DNA of 64,000 bases from an uncultured Pelagibacteraceae bacterium. GTDB lineage: Bacteria > Pseudomonadota > Alphaproteobacteria > Pelagibacterales > Pelagibacteraceae. The stretch is taken from contig CACBWM010000001.1 in assembly GCA_902542975.1 (NCBI GenBank), positions 163,296-227,295 of the forward strand, written 5' to 3'. The notes below the pieces were generated by a model. The model was not told where the DNA came from and searched no databases. It saw only the letters and a program-made list of their open reading frames with translations. Position 1 is the stretch's first letter; the number at the start of each line of letters is the position of its first letter. The position numbers and the translations under genes are program-made. Of the stretch, positions 51,977-62,334 are shown one piece after another.

Positions 51977-53101
51977 TTATCTTTGATTTAAAAGCATAAC
52001 TTTTCGATATTTGCTACCTTTGTATTTAGCTAATGGTCTAATTAATTTATTAGATGAATGTTGTTCCATTATATGAGCTGACCAACCAGTAATCCTTGAA
52101 ATTACAAATATAGGTGTGAAGAAATCTGTATCAAAACCCATTAAATGATAAGTCGGTCCTGTTGGGTAATCTACATTTGGATGAATATTTTTTTTACTAA
52201 TCATTACTTTTTCTACGATATCGTAAATCTTTAAAAACTTTTTATCTTTTTTAATCTTAGCAACTTTTTTGAAATACGCTTTCATGGTTGGAACTCTAGA
52301 GTCTCCACTTTTATAAACTCTATGCCCAAAACCCATCACAACCTCTTTTTTCTTTAATGCGTTATTGATCCATTTTAAAGCATTCTCAGGTTTTTTTATT
52401 TTATTCATCATATGCATGACCTCTTCATTTGCTCCACCATGTAATGGTCCTTTTAGACTAGCTATAGCACCCGTTATAGCACCATGAATGTCAGATAAAC
52501 TACTTGTTATAGTTCTAGCTGTAAAAGTTGAAACATTAAAACTGTGCTCTGCGTATAAAATTAAAGATACATCAAAAGCTTTTACAATTTCTTTTTGAGG
52601 TACTTTTCCAAAACACATGTAGAAAAAGTTTTCTGCAAAAGTTAATTCTTTTTTTGGTTTAATAATCTTTTTACCTTTTCGAATTCTATAAAACGCTGCT
52701 AAAGCAGTTGGAGTTTTAGCTAAAATTCTTAAAGCTTTTCTTGTATTTGCTTCCTGAGAATTATCTGTTGTCTCTTTATCTTCTAATCCCATTACACTAA
52801 CTGCTGTTCTAGCAACGTCCATCGGATGAGACTTTTTTGGCATGTGTTTAATTATTTCGTAAAGATTTTTTGATAAATCTCTATGTCCTCTTTCAATTTT
52901 TTCAAATTGTCTTAGTTCAATACTATTTGGTAAATCGCCTTTTAAAATAAGATATGCAGCTTCTTCAAATCTACAAAATTCACACAGATCTTGAACAGCA
53001 TACCCCCTATAAGTTAATGAGTTAATTTCAGGCATAACTTTAGAAACTTCTGTTTCATCAACAACAATTCCTAATAAACCTTTTTTTACTTCTTCACTCA
53101 T
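51977..53101 (-). CDS. prpC: 2-methylcitrate synthase (citrate synthase family)
   Basis: Condenses propionyl-CoA with oxaloacetate. The 374-residue protein has LYAEHSFNVSTFTAR, GPLHGGANEEVM and the catalytic GFGHRVYKSGDSRVP, followed by VDYPTGPTYHLMGF. The short length and AEHSFNVSTF form are typical of PrpC and short citrate synthases rather than the long GltA. It is the third gene of a prpD-prpB-prpC operon, sharing one base with prpB, which strongly supports the methylcitrate role. Confidence 0.9.
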   Translation of the reverse strand: MSEEVKKGLLGIVVDETEVSKVMPEINSLTYRGYAVQDLCEFCRFEEAAYLILKGDLPNSIELRQFEKIERGHRDLSKNLYEIIKHMPKKSHPMDVARTAVSVMGLEDKETTDNSQEANTRKALRILAKTPTALAAFYRIRKGKKIIKPKKELTFAENFFYMCFGKVPQKEIVKAFDVSLILYAEHSFNVSTFTARTITSSLSDIHGAITGAIASLKGPLHGGANEEVMHMMNKIKKPENALKWINNALKKKEVVMGFGHRVYKSGDSRVPTMKAYFKKVAKIKKDKKFLKIYDIVEKVMISKKNIHPNVDYPTGPTYHLMGFDTDFFTPIFVISRITGWSAHIMEQHSSNKLIRPLAKYKGSKYRKVMLLNQR

Positions 53102-53997
53102 TATTCATGTCCCTCTGTACTAAAATTATATATCTTTTCGTCTAAAGAGTTGTATTTTTCATACTCAACTAAATCATACAATCTTTTTCTAGTTTGCATC
53201 TTATCTATAATATTATTTTGATGTCCATCCGCAAAAATGGCACGTAGACCATCCTCAACATTTTTCATTGCTAATCTTTGCGTAGTAACTGGATAAATTA
53301 CAATATTGTAACCAAGCTCTTCTAATTGTTTAAAATCTAGCAACTTCGATTTTCCGAACTCAGTCATATTAGCCAAAAGATAACAATCTAGTGATTTTCT
53401 AACTTTTTCAAACTCTGTTTCATCTTTTAATGCTTCTGGAAAAATAATTTCTGCACCAGCATCAACATAAGATTTGCAACGATCAATCATTTTATCAATA
53501 CCTTCTACGCTTTTAGCGTCAGAACGTGCAATGATTTTAAATTGTTTGTCTGATCTTGCTTCTACACATTCTCTGATTTTTTTTGTCATATCCTCTTTTG
53601 ATATCAGTTCTTTATTATCTAGATGTCCACATCTTTTCTGTTCAATTTGATCTTCTAAATGAATTCCTGAAATACCAAAATTTTCAAATGTTTGAACAGT
53701 TTCTTTACAAGATTTAAAACCTGTATCGACATCAACAACTGTTGGAAGATTTGTAACACGTGCAATTTGCTTAGATCTGTTACTGACATCATTAAGAGTT
53801 GTTAATCCAATATCAGGATATCCCAAATCATTAGACATCACACCTCCTGATACATAAACCCCGTCGTATCCAATTTCTTCAATAACTTTTGCTGTTAATG
53901 GATTATATGCACCTGGTATTCTTAAAATTTTATTAGATTTAAGTTTATTATCTAAATCAATTCTTTTCTCTTCAGGTTTTTTTTCAACAAAGTGCAC
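53101..53997 (-). CDS. prpB: 2-methylisocitrate lyase
   Basis: Splits 2-methylisocitrate to pyruvate and succinate. The 298-residue member of the isocitrate lyase/PEP mutase family has GVYVSGGVMSNDLGYPD, the metal-binding VVDVDTGFKS, and the catalytic loop EQKRCGHLDNKEL (Cys123). Length and loop agree with PrpB. It is embedded between prpD and prpC with one-base overlaps on both sides, giving a complete core of the 2-methylcitrate cycle. Confidence 0.9.
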   Translation of the reverse strand: MHFVEKKPEEKRIDLDNKLKSNKILRIPGAYNPLTAKVIEEIGYDGVYVSGGVMSNDLGYPDIGLTTLNDVSNRSKQIARVTNLPTVVDVDTGFKSCKETVQTFENFGISGIHLEDQIEQKRCGHLDNKELISKEDMTKKIRECVEARSDKQFKIIARSDAKSVEGIDKMIDRCKSYVDAGAEIIFPEALKDETEFEKVRKSLDCYLLANMTEFGKSKLLDFKQLEELGYNIVIYPVTTQRLAMKNVEDGLRAIFADGHQNNIIDKMQTRKRLYDLVEYEKYNSLDEKIYNFSTEGHE

Positions 53998-55499
53998 TAG
54001 AATATTCCTTTTTTATTGTTCGATTTTAAGTATCTTCTACTTACTTCAATATTTAGTTTTGTGAGCTGATTATTTTTTAATTTTTTCAAATTTTGAACAT
54101 CTTTTAAAAATCTATCACTTTCTTTTTTAGAAATAATATTTTCTGTTAAAATTTTAAATTTATTTATATAATCTTTCCTTTTAAAAGGTCTTTTGCCGTA
54201 AGGATGAGCATCTGCTCTTTCTAATTCCTCAATAATTTTTTTCCCATTATTTAACGTTACTATAACCTTTGCACCAAAAGATTTCTTTTTTGGATCAGGA
54301 TCATGGTATTTCTTTGTCCATTTTTTATCCTCATGTGTTTTAATTGATCTCCATATTTTAATTGTGCTTTTTTTATTAGCTCTTTTTTTAGTATAAGACT
54401 TTACATGATGCCAATCTGCATCTTCTAAAGCTACTGCAAAAATATACATTATTGAGTGATCTAAAGTTTCTCTACTAGCATTCGGATCCATTTTTTGTGG
54501 ATCATTAGCTCCAGTCCCTATTACATAATGCGTATGATGACTTGTATATATATCTATTTTTTTAATTGTATTTAAATTATCAATTTTTTTATTAAGTGCT
54601 TTTGCAATATCAATTAATGCTTGAGCTTGATATTCTGCAGAATATTCTTTTGTATATGTTTCGAGAATGGCTTTCTTTTCTTCGTTCTTTTTAGGCAAAG
54701 GAACAAAATATTTTGCATTTTTTCCATCTAATATTCTTGCAATTACACTGTCTTCACCTTCATAAATAGGACTTGGAGCTCCTTCACCTCTCATCGTTCT
54801 ATCTACAGCTTCAATTGCCAATTTTCCTGCATGAGCTGGAGCATATGCTTTCCAACTTGAAATCTCACCTTTTCTTGATTGTCTTGTTGAAACACTCACA
54901 TGTAATGCTTGTTGAACACCTTGATAAATTGTTTCTGTATTTAATTTTAACATAGATCCAATACCAGCAGCAACACTTGGGCCCAAGTGAGCGATATGAT
55001 CAACTTTGTGTTTATGAAGACAAATAGCTTTTACAAGATTAACTTGAACTTCATAAGCAGTTATAATTCCTCTTAATAAATCATTTCCATTTTTTTTTAA
55101 TTGTTGTGCCACTGCTAAAAGAGCAGGAATATTATCGCCAGGATGGCTGTAATCAGCCGCTAGAAATGTATCATGAAAATCTAATTCTCTAACAGCAGTT
55201 CCATTTGCCCACGCAGCCCATTCACAATCAAATTTAAGTTTTGAATTTATGCCAAAAAGATTAGCTCCATTTTTTCTAACATGTTTTTTTGCCATTTCCC
55301 TTGCAGATATTACAGGTCTTCTATTTAAGGAAGCTATAGCAACAGAAGCGTTATCAATAATTCTATTAATAACCATTTCTACTGAATTTTTATTTAATTT
55401 AGCATTATCGCTTGCTATCTCTGCTATTTTCCAAGCAAGCTGTTTCTTCTTTGGAAGATTTATTTTTGATGGATATACTTTAATTGTATGCGATAACAA
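53997..55499 (-). CDS. prpD: 2-methylcitrate dehydratase (PrpD)
   Basis: The 500-residue MmgE/PrpD protein has [75 protein letters not shown] and [19 protein letters not shown]. These match true PrpD (2-methylcitrate dehydratase). It is the first gene of the prpDBC operon that degrades propionate to pyruvate and succinate. No prpR-like regulator is adjacent. The track ORFs on the plus strand here are shadows. Confidence 0.9.
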   Translation of the reverse strand: MLSHTIKVYPSKINLPKKKQLAWKIAEIASDNAKLNKNSVEMVINRIIDNASVAIASLNRRPVISAREMAKKHVRKNGANLFGINSKLKFDCEWAAWANGTAVRELDFHDTFLAADYSHPGDNIPALLAVAQQLKKNGNDLLRGIITAYEVQVNLVKAICLHKHKVDHIAHLGPSVAAGIGSMLKLNTETIYQGVQQALHVSVSTRQSRKGEISSWKAYAPAHAGKLAIEAVDRTMRGEGAPSPIYEGEDSVIARILDGKNAKYFVPLPKKNEEKKAILETYTKEYSAEYQAQALIDIAKALNKKIDNLNTIKKIDIYTSHHTHYVIGTGANDPQKMDPNASRETLDHSIMYIFAVALEDADWHHVKSYTKKRANKKSTIKIWRSIKTHEDKKWTKKYHDPDPKKKSFGAKVIVTLNNGKKIIEELERADAHPYGKRPFKRKDYINKFKILTENIISKKESDRFLKDVQNLKKLKNNQLTKLNIEVSRRYLKSNNKKGIF

Positions 55500-55552
55500 A
55501 ATAACTCCTAATTTGTGATTTTGTTTTAATAGTTAAAATAAATTAATCAATA

Positions 55553-56233
55553 TTAAAGATATTGAGATACAATTTTTTCAATACCTACAAAGTCTTTTAT
55601 TAAGTGATTATGATAAATTTCATCAATATTTTTTTCAGTATATCCATCCTCTAGTAAAATCATTGGAATATCTGCCGCTTTAGCTGCATTTGCATCCGAC
55701 TCACTATCACCGATCATAATTGATTTATTTTTACTACCATCTAAAATTTCTATGATTGTTGTTATATGTCTCGGATCAGGTTTACAATAATCAAAAGTAT
55801 TATAACCCGCAACATACTCGAAGTAATCATATATCCCAATTTTTTTTAGAAGATCTACTGCAAGATGTTCTGTTTTATTCGTACATACAGCCATTGATAT
55901 ATTTTCTTTTTTACACCAATTTAAAAAATCTTTTGTACCAGGCATCAGAGTACTTTCATTTAAAATATTTTTTCCATAATAAGAAATAAATTCATCTGTC
56001 ATTTCATTTTTAATTTTCTCATTAATCGAAGTTAATTCTTTTTTTGCCTGGCTCCATATAGATCTACCAATCATTGCCCCAGCTCCTTGACCAACAGTAT
56101 TTTTAAGTTCATCTAGAGATTTTGTGGGGTATCCAAATTTCTTCATAACATGGTTATGAGCAAGCATTAGATCAGGTGCTGTGTCTACTAACGTACCATC
56201 TAAATCAAAAAGAACTGTGAATTTTTGTGTCAT
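55553..56233 (-). CDS. HAD-family phosphatase, phosphoglycolate phosphatase-like
   Basis: The 226-residue HAD hydrolase has motif I FDLDGTLVDTAPDL (nucleophile Asp), motif II AVCTNKTE, the lysine of motif III (CKPDPRH) and motif IV IGDSESDANAAKAADIP. These, and the cap sequence, fit Gph, which removes phosphate from 2-phosphoglycolate formed during DNA repair. Other small sugar phosphates are possible. It is divergent from the GlmU-like gene (69 bases between starts). Confidence 0.85.
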   Translation of the reverse strand: MTQKFTVLFDLDGTLVDTAPDLMLAHNHVMKKFGYPTKSLDELKNTVGQGAGAMIGRSIWSQAKKELTSINEKIKNEMTDEFISYYGKNILNESTLMPGTKDFLNWCKKENISMAVCTNKTEHLAVDLLKKIGIYDYFEYVAGYNTFDYCKPDPRHITTIIEILDGSKNKSIMIGDSESDANAAKAADIPMILLEDGYTEKNIDEIYHNHLIKDFVGIEKIVSQYL

Positions 56234-56302
56234 TTAAAAAGTATTAATAAGAAATAAATTGTGAATTAATTAAATCAATACCCAGTTATATACAACTATC
56301 TA

Positions 56303-56911
56303 ATGAATAGTCAAAATTTACAAAATAAACTAAGAGATAAATTTTTAAAAAAAGGTGTCAAAATGAAGGGGCCTGAGACAGTTTTTTTTTCTAAAGATAC
56401 TAAAATTGGAAAAAATGTAGAGATAGAACCTTATGTTGTGTTTGCCGATAAAGTGCAAATAGGAAACAATGTAAAAATTTTATCTTTCTCTCATCTTGAT
56501 GGTGTTAAAATAGATAATGATGTAAGTGTAGGTCCATACGCTCGTTTAAGACCTGGAACAAAAATAAAATCTGGATCAAAAATTGGAAATTTTGTTGAGG
56601 TAAAAAAATCTACAATACATAAAAATTCTAAAGTTAATCATTTATCATATATTGGAGATGCAGTAGTGGGGAAGGAAGTTAATATTGGAGCTGGAACAAT
56701 AACTTGTAATTACGATGGAAGAAAAAAAAGTATAACAAAAATAAAGGATAAAGTATTTGTTGGTTCAAATACTTCTTTGGTAGCACCAGTTACTTTAAAT
56801 GAAAAAAGTGTTATAGGTGCAGGCTCAGTAATTACAAAAAACGTAACTAAAGGGTCTCTAGCACTAACAAGAACAAAGCAACAAGAAAAAAAAAATTACA
56901 AAAGGAAATAA
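56303..56911 (+). CDS. GlmU-like acetyltransferase domain protein (no uridylyltransferase domain)
   Basis: The 202-residue protein is a left-handed beta-helix of hexapeptide repeats that matches only the C-terminal acetyltransferase half of Glm[62 protein letters not shown] and [13 protein letters not shown]. The whole N-terminal nucleotidyltransferase domain (about 230 residues) is missing, including the GxGTRM loop. It should acetylate glucosamine-1-phosphate. Its place 6 bases before glmS supports a UDP-GlcNAc role, with uridylyl transfer by a separate protein. Confidence 0.82.
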   Translation: MNSQNLQNKLRDKFLKKGVKMKGPETVFFSKDTKIGKNVEIEPYVVFADKVQIGNNVKILSFSHLDGVKIDNDVSVGPYARLRPGTKIKSGSKIGNFVEVKKSTIHKNSKVNHLSYIGDAVVGKEVNIGAGTITCNYDGRKKSITKIKDKVFVGSNTSLVAPVTLNEKSVIGAGSVITKNVTKGSLALTRTKQQEKKNYKRK

Positions 56912-56917
56912 TAAGTA

Positions 56918-58738
56918 ATGTGTGGAATAGTTGGAATTACAAGCTCTAAAGAGGTTACTCCAAGAATTATAAGTTCATTAAAAAAACTTGAGTATAGAGG
57001 CTACGACTCTGCAGGTTTAGCAACTCTTTCAAATGGAAATATAAATGAGGTCAAATGTGAGGGTAGAGTAGACGCCTTAGAGAAAAACATTATACAAACT
57101 AAAATATCTGGCTCTATTGGTATCGGACACGTTAGATGGGCCACACATGGAAAACCTAGTTCAATAAATGCACATCCTCATTCATCAGAAGATGTATCTG
57201 TAGTTCATAATGGTATAATTGAAAATTCAACTATTCTAAAAAAGTTATTAGAAAATAAAGGCTATAAGTTTAAATCCCAAACAGATACAGAAGTAATTGT
57301 TCATTTGGTAACTGATTATTTAAAAAAAAATAATCTTAAAAATACAATTATAAAAGTTTTAAAAAAATTACACGGTAGTTTTGCACTTGGAATAATATTC
57401 AAAGACCAACCAGACTTAATAGTTGGGGCAAGAAGAGGATCTCCTCTTGCAGTTGGTTATGGTCCAAATGAACATTACCTTGGTTCAGATTCTTATGCAT
57501 TAAAATCAATGACTAATAAAATTTCTTATTTAAATGATGGAGAATTTTGCATATTAAAAAAAGATCAAGTCGAATTTTTTGATGCTGATGGAACCAAAGT
57601 TAACAAGAAGATTTTAAATCTTTCTAAAGATGATCAAAATTATGAAAAAGGAGATTACAAATATTATATGGCCAAAGAAATAGATGAGCAGCCGATTACC
57701 TTAAAAAATTGTGTCAATGAGTATATCGATAAACATAACAAAGAAATAAATATTTATAATTTTCCTTGGAAAATAAATGAAATTTCATCAGTAATTTTAA
57801 TTGGATGTGGAACAGCATATCACTCATGTCTTGTTGCTAAGTATTGGTTTGAACAAAGTACAAGTTTAGATGTGAGTGTTGATATAGCTTCTGAGTTTAG
57901 ATACCGAAAAATTAAATTTAAAAAAGATTGTCTTTACGTTTTTGTTTCGCAATCAGGAGAAACTGCAGATACATTTGCTGCATTAGATTTGTGCAAAAAG
58001 AATAATGTTAAAACTTGTGCTGTTGTAAATGTTGTTGAAAGTTCAATTGCAAGAGAAGCAGATCTAGTTTTGCCTATTCATTGTGGTCCAGAAGTCGGCG
58101 TTGCATCGACAAAGGCTTTTTTAGGACAAATGTTAGTTCTTTATTTATTATGTACTAAACTTTCTTATGAACAAAAATCAATTAATAAAAAGGACTATCA
58201 AAAGAAGATAAAAGATTTACTGTCTTTGTCTAAATCTGCAAAAAATACATTGGATATTGAAGATAAAATCCAAACACTTGGAAAAGATTTTGCTAACTCT
58301 AAAGGATCAATGTTTTTGGGTAGAGGTTATTCATATCCAATTGCACTTGAAGGTGCTTTAAAACTAAAAGAGCTTGCTTATGTCCATGCTGAAGGTTATC
58401 CAGCTGGAGAAATGAAACATGGACCTCTCGCACTCATAGAAGAAGGTATGCCGGTAGTAGTAATTGCTCCAAGAGATGAGCATTACAAAAAAACTATTTC
58501 AAATATGCAAGAAGTTATATCTAGAGGTGCAAAAGTTTTACTAATAACAAATAAAAGCACTGATGAAATTTATTCAGAGAATATTTGGGAGCAAATAGAA
58601 GTTGATGCCATTTCAGATGAACTTATTCCTTTTTTGACCACTATACCTTTACAAAAGTTAGCTTATTACTCTGCACTAGACAAAGGTTACGATATTGATA
58701 AACCAAGAAACTTGGCTAAATCTGTCACTGTTGAATAA
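56918..58738 (+). CDS. glmS: Glutamine-fructose-6-phosphate aminotransferase (isomerising)
   Basis: Makes glucosamine-6-phosphate, the first step of UDP-GlcNAc synthesis. The 606-residue protein has the glutaminase domain with Cys2 as nucleophile (MCGIVGITSS), LEYRGYDSAGLA and HVRWATHGKPS. Two SIS sugar-isomerase domains follow (IGCGTAYHSCLVAKYWFE, VSQSGETADT, GRGYSYPIALEGALKLKEL) and the C-terminal end is LAKSVTVE. It is co-directional with the acetyltransferase gene. Confidence 0.95.
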   Translation: MCGIVGITSSKEVTPRIISSLKKLEYRGYDSAGLATLSNGNINEVKCEGRVDALEKNIIQTKISGSIGIGHVRWATHGKPSSINAHPHSSEDVSVVHNGIIENSTILKKLLENKGYKFKSQTDTEVIVHLVTDYLKKNNLKNTIIKVLKKLHGSFALGIIFKDQPDLIVGARRGSPLAVGYGPNEHYLGSDSYALKSMTNKISYLNDGEFCILKKDQVEFFDADGTKVNKKILNLSKDDQNYEKGDYKYYMAKEIDEQPITLKNCVNEYIDKHNKEINIYNFPWKINEISSVILIGCGTAYHSCLVAKYWFEQSTSLDVSVDIASEFRYRKIKFKKDCLYVFVSQSGETADTFAALDLCKKNNVKTCAVVNVVESSIAREADLVLPIHCGPEVGVASTKAFLGQMLVLYLLCTKLSYEQKSINKKDYQKKIKDLLSLSKSAKNTLDIEDKIQTLGKDFANSKGSMFLGRGYSYPIALEGALKLKELAYVHAEGYPAGEMKHGPLALIEEGMPVVVIAPRDEHYKKTISNMQEVISRGAKVLLITNKSTDEIYSENIWEQIEVDAISDELIPFLTTIPLQKLAYYSALDKGYDIDKPRNLAKSVTVE

Positions 58739-58772
58739 ATAATAAAGTCTGTTAAAACAATTCTTAGTTGAA

Positions 58773-60152
58773 ATGAAAAATTGGAAAATAAATAGCTGGA
58801 GAAAATACCCTGTCAAACATATTCCTCAATATGAAGATGAGAAGGAATTGGAGATGGTTTTAAATAAATTAAAAACCTTCCCTCCGCTTGTTTTTGCAGG
58901 TGAAACAAGACATTTGAAAGATCAGTTAGCAATGGTAAATGATGGAAAAGCTTTTCTATTACAAGGTGGTGATTGTGCAGAAAGTTTTGCAGAATTTCAT
59001 CCTGACAATATAAGAGATACTTTTAAGGTTATTCTTCAAATGGCTTTAGTGATGACTTACTCAGCTTCTTTACCTATTGTAAAACTTGGAAGAATTGCTG
59101 GACAATTTTCAAAACCAAGAAGCGCACCAACTGAAAAACAAGGGGATAAAGAATTACCAAGTTATTTGGGAGACAATATAAATGCAATAGATTTTAATGA
59201 AAAAGCTAGAAGACCTGATCCAAAAAGAATGTTTAAGGCCTATTCTCAATCTGCATCAACTTTAAACCTTTTAAGAGCATTTTCAAAAGGTGGTTTTGCT
59301 GACTTAAATAAGGTTCACTTATGGAATTTAGATTATATTAAGAAAAGTCCCCAAGCTAAGAAATTTAAAGAATTAGAAGATAAAATAGCAGATGCATTAG
59401 CTTTTATGGATGCTTGTGGAATTACATCTGATTTTAATAATAGATTGTACACAGTTAATTTTTGGACTTCTCATGAGGCTTTACACTTACCTTTTGAAGA
59501 AAGCATGACAAGAGTAGACTCAACCACGGGTGAATATCACGATACTTCAGCTCACTTTGTTTGGATAGGGGATAGAACAAGACAATTAGATGGAGGGCAT
59601 GTTGAGTTTTGTAAAGGAATAGAAAATCCAATTGGCATCAAATGTGGTCCAACTTCTAAACCTGATGAAATTGCAAAGATATGTGAAGTTATAAATCCTA
59701 AAAACGAAAAAGGAAAAATTACTTTAATATCAAGGTTCGGTCATCAGAATGTAGAAAAATTCTTACCAAAATTAATTAGAAGTATTAAAAAAGAGGGATT
59801 AAATGTTGTGTGGTCATGTGATCCAATGCATGGCAATACAATTAAATCAACCACTGGTTTTAAAACAAGACCATTTAATGATGTTGTAAGTGAAGTTAAA
59901 AATGTATTTGCAGTTCATCAAGCTGAAGGCTCTTATGCTGGAGGTCTACACGTTGAAATGACAGGACAAGATGTGACAGAGTGCACAGGTGGAGCAAAAA
60001 AAATATCAGATGCAGATTTATCAAGCAGATATCATACGCACTGTGATCCAAGATTGAACTCTGATCAAGCTATAGAGTTAGCGTTTCTAATTTCAGATGA
60101 GATAAAAAAGAATAGTTTGTATTCTAAATCTGCAATTAAAGCGGCATCTTAA
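58773..60152 (+). CDS. 3-deoxy-7-phosphoheptulonate synthase, class II
   Basis: Catalyses the first shikimate-pathway step from PEP and erythrose-4-phosphate. The 459-residue protein is of the class II (plant-type) family: FAGETRHLKDQLA, LLQGGDCAESFAEFHPDNIRD (metal-binding Cys), GRIAGQFSKPRSAPTE and WSCDPMHGNTIKS. Class II enzymes are not homologous in sequence to AroF/G/H of enterics. It sits between glmS and nadE with short spacers and no obvious functional link. Confidence 0.93.
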   Translation: MKNWKINSWRKYPVKHIPQYEDEKELEMVLNKLKTFPPLVFAGETRHLKDQLAMVNDGKAFLLQGGDCAESFAEFHPDNIRDTFKVILQMALVMTYSASLPIVKLGRIAGQFSKPRSAPTEKQGDKELPSYLGDNINAIDFNEKARRPDPKRMFKAYSQSASTLNLLRAFSKGGFADLNKVHLWNLDYIKKSPQAKKFKELEDKIADALAFMDACGITSDFNNRLYTVNFWTSHEALHLPFEESMTRVDSTTGEYHDTSAHFVWIGDRTRQLDGGHVEFCKGIENPIGIKCGPTSKPDEIAKICEVINPKNEKGKITLISRFGHQNVEKFLPKLIRSIKKEGLNVVWSCDPMHGNTIKSTTGFKTRPFNDVVSEVKNVFAVHQAEGSYAGGLHVEMTGQDVTECTGGAKKISDADLSSRYHTHCDPRLNSDQAIELAFLISDEIKKNSLYSKSAIKAAS

Positions 60153-60189
60153 CAGTTTAAAAATAAATTTTTTTTCTTATATTTAAATT

Positions 60190-60927
60190 ATGACACCCAA
60201 AGATAAAGTGAATCACATTAAAAACTGGATTTCAGATTATGTGAATTCTATGCCAAAAAAAGCTCAATCTTTAGTGATTGGTATTTCTGGAGGAATAGAC
60301 TCTTCTGTCTCGAGTACATTAAGTGCTATGACTGGTTTAAAAACAATTGTTTTATCAATGCCTATTAAACAAAAATCTGCACAACATGATTTAAGTTTGG
60401 CACATCAAGAATGGTTAAAGAAGAATTTTAGCAATGTAGAGGGACATACATTAGAATTAGACAATTTATTCAAAACCTTCGAGGGAACACTAAATAATTT
60501 TGGTAGTGAACACGGGATGGCAAACTCTAGAGCAAGATTAAGAATGACAACACTTTATCAAGTAGCTGCCGCAAATAATGGAATAGTTGTTGGAACAGGA
60601 AATAAAGTAGAAGATTTTGGAGTTGGTTTTTATACAAAATACGGTGATGGTGGAGTAGATATTTCTCCAATAGCAGATTGTAATAAAACTGAGGTATGGG
60701 AACTTGGAAAAGAACTTGGAATTTTAAAAGAGATTATTGATGCTCCTCCTACAGATGGCTTATGGGATGATGGTCGTACTGATGAGGGACAGCTTGGTTT
60801 GTCATATAAAGAATTAGAAGAAGCAATGGATAATGAAAATTCTGTAAATAGAGATAAATATAATTCAATTCGAAGTGCAAATTTGCATAAAATGGAACCA
60901 ATTCCAGTATGCAAAATTCCTAATTAA
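60190..60927 (+). CDS. nadE: NH3-dependent NAD synthetase
   Basis: Amidates nicotinic acid adenine dinucleotide to NAD. The 245-residue protein has the PP-loop SGGIDSSVSSTL, GMANSRARLRMTTLYQVA, VVGTGNKVEDFGVGF and KYGDGGVDISPIADCNKTEV. There is no N-terminal glutaminase domain, so ammonia must be the nitrogen donor. It lies 45 bases upstream of cysS. Confidence 0.92.
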   Translation: MTPKDKVNHIKNWISDYVNSMPKKAQSLVIGISGGIDSSVSSTLSAMTGLKTIVLSMPIKQKSAQHDLSLAHQEWLKKNFSNVEGHTLELDNLFKTFEGTLNNFGSEHGMANSRARLRMTTLYQVAAANNGIVVGTGNKVEDFGVGFYTKYGDGGVDISPIADCNKTEVWELGKELGILKEIIDAPPTDGLWDDGRTDEGQLGLSYKELEEAMDNENSVNRDKYNSIRSANLHKMEPIPVCKIPN

Positions 60928-60972
60928 TCAAATAGATTCACAAATCTATAATTTAAGTATATTCCTAGTTGT

Positions 60973-62334
60973 ATGGCTAAAGATATATTTTTAACTAATA
61001 GTCTAGGTGGTAAGAAAGAAAAATTTACTCCCAAAAACGAAAAATCCATAGGCATGTATGTTTGTGGTCCTACCGTTTATGATGATCCACATATTGGTAA
61101 TGCTAGACCATTAGTTGTCTTTGACATTCTTTATAAAATTCTAAAAAATAAATATGGATCATCTCATGTAAATTATATCAGGAATATAACAGACATTGAT
61201 GACAAAATAATTAAAGCATCTAATGATAAAAATATTTCTATAAACGACTTAACTTCAAAAATTACTGAAAATTTTCATAAGGATTGTAATTACTTAAAAT
61301 GTGAAACACCAAACAGCGAACCAAAGGCAACAGAAAATATAAAACAAATGATTGAAATGATCACAGAACTAGAGAAAAAAGGGTTTGCATATTCAAAGGA
61401 TAAGCATGTTTATTTTGAAGTTAAAAAATTTAGTGATTATGGAAAACTATCTAATAAAAAGTTAGATGAATTAATAGCTGGTTCACGAGTAGAGGTTTCA
61501 GAAATAAAAAAAAATCCTGAAGATTTTGTATTATGGAAACCGTCAACAAGTAATGAACCTTCATGGGACTCTCCTTGGGGCAAAGGTAGACCAGGTTGGC
61601 ATTTAGAATGTTCAGTTATGTCAAAAAGATATTTAGGGGAAGAATTTGATATCCATGGTGGTGGTAGAGACCTGATTTTTCCTCATCATGAAAACGAGAT
61701 TGCTCAATCGAGATGTGCAAATGAAACAAATTCTTTTGCAAATTATTGGGTTCATAATGGATTTATTACTCTTTCTAATGAAAAAATGGCAAAATCTCAG
61801 GGAAATATTTTAAAAATAAAAGATTTTAAAAATAAATATAATGGCCAAGTTTTAAGATTAGCTTTAATAAGCGCTCACTATAGACAAAGTTTAGATTGGA
61901 ATGAAAAACTAATATCAGAATGTGAAAAGACTTTAAGTAAATGGTATTCAGTTTATTCTGATGTTGATAAAAGTACAATATTACCAGACGAATTATTAGA
62001 TCCTTTATATGACGATTTAAACACTCCAGGCTATATTGCTAATTTACATTCTTTATATAGTAAAGCTTCAACTGGGACGAAGGATGATAAAGCAACTTTT
62101 GTAAAAGCTTGCAACTTTATAGGTCTATTAACTGATACTTCAGAAGAGTGGCTACAAACAAAAAAAAATACAATTTCTCTTTCAGAGGATGAAATTAATT
62201 CAAAAATAGCTGAGAGAAATAAAGCAAGAGATGAAAAAAATTATCAATTAGCTGATAAAATTAGGAAAGATCTTTTAGATAAGGGTATTTTAATTGAAGA
62301 TAAAGATGGTACAACCTCGTGGAAATTAAAATGA
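60973..62334 (+). CDS. cysS: Cysteinyl-tRNA synthetase
   Basis: Charges tRNA-Cys. The 453-residue class I synthetase has the zinc and HIGH region MYVCGPTVYDDPHIGNARP, WHLECSVMSKRYLGEEFDIHGGGRDL and FPHHENEIAQS, and a KMSKS loop in the form KMAKSQGN. The C-terminal anticodon-binding end (ARDEKNYQLADKIRKDLLDKGI) is complete. It overlaps cimA by 4 bases (ATGA). Confidence 0.95.
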   Translation: MAKDIFLTNSLGGKKEKFTPKNEKSIGMYVCGPTVYDDPHIGNARPLVVFDILYKILKNKYGSSHVNYIRNITDIDDKIIKASNDKNISINDLTSKITENFHKDCNYLKCETPNSEPKATENIKQMIEMITELEKKGFAYSKDKHVYFEVKKFSDYGKLSNKKLDELIAGSRVEVSEIKKNPEDFVLWKPSTSNEPSWDSPWGKGRPGWHLECSVMSKRYLGEEFDIHGGGRDLIFPHHENEIAQSRCANETNSFANYWVHNGFITLSNEKMAKSQGNILKIKDFKNKYNGQVLRLALISAHYRQSLDWNEKLISECEKTLSKWYSVYSDVDKSTILPDELLDPLYDDLNTPGYIANLHSLYSKASTGTKDDKATFVKACNFIGLLTDTSEEWLQTKKNTISLSEDEINSKIAERNKARDEKNYQLADKIRKDLLDKGILIEDKDGTTSWKLK

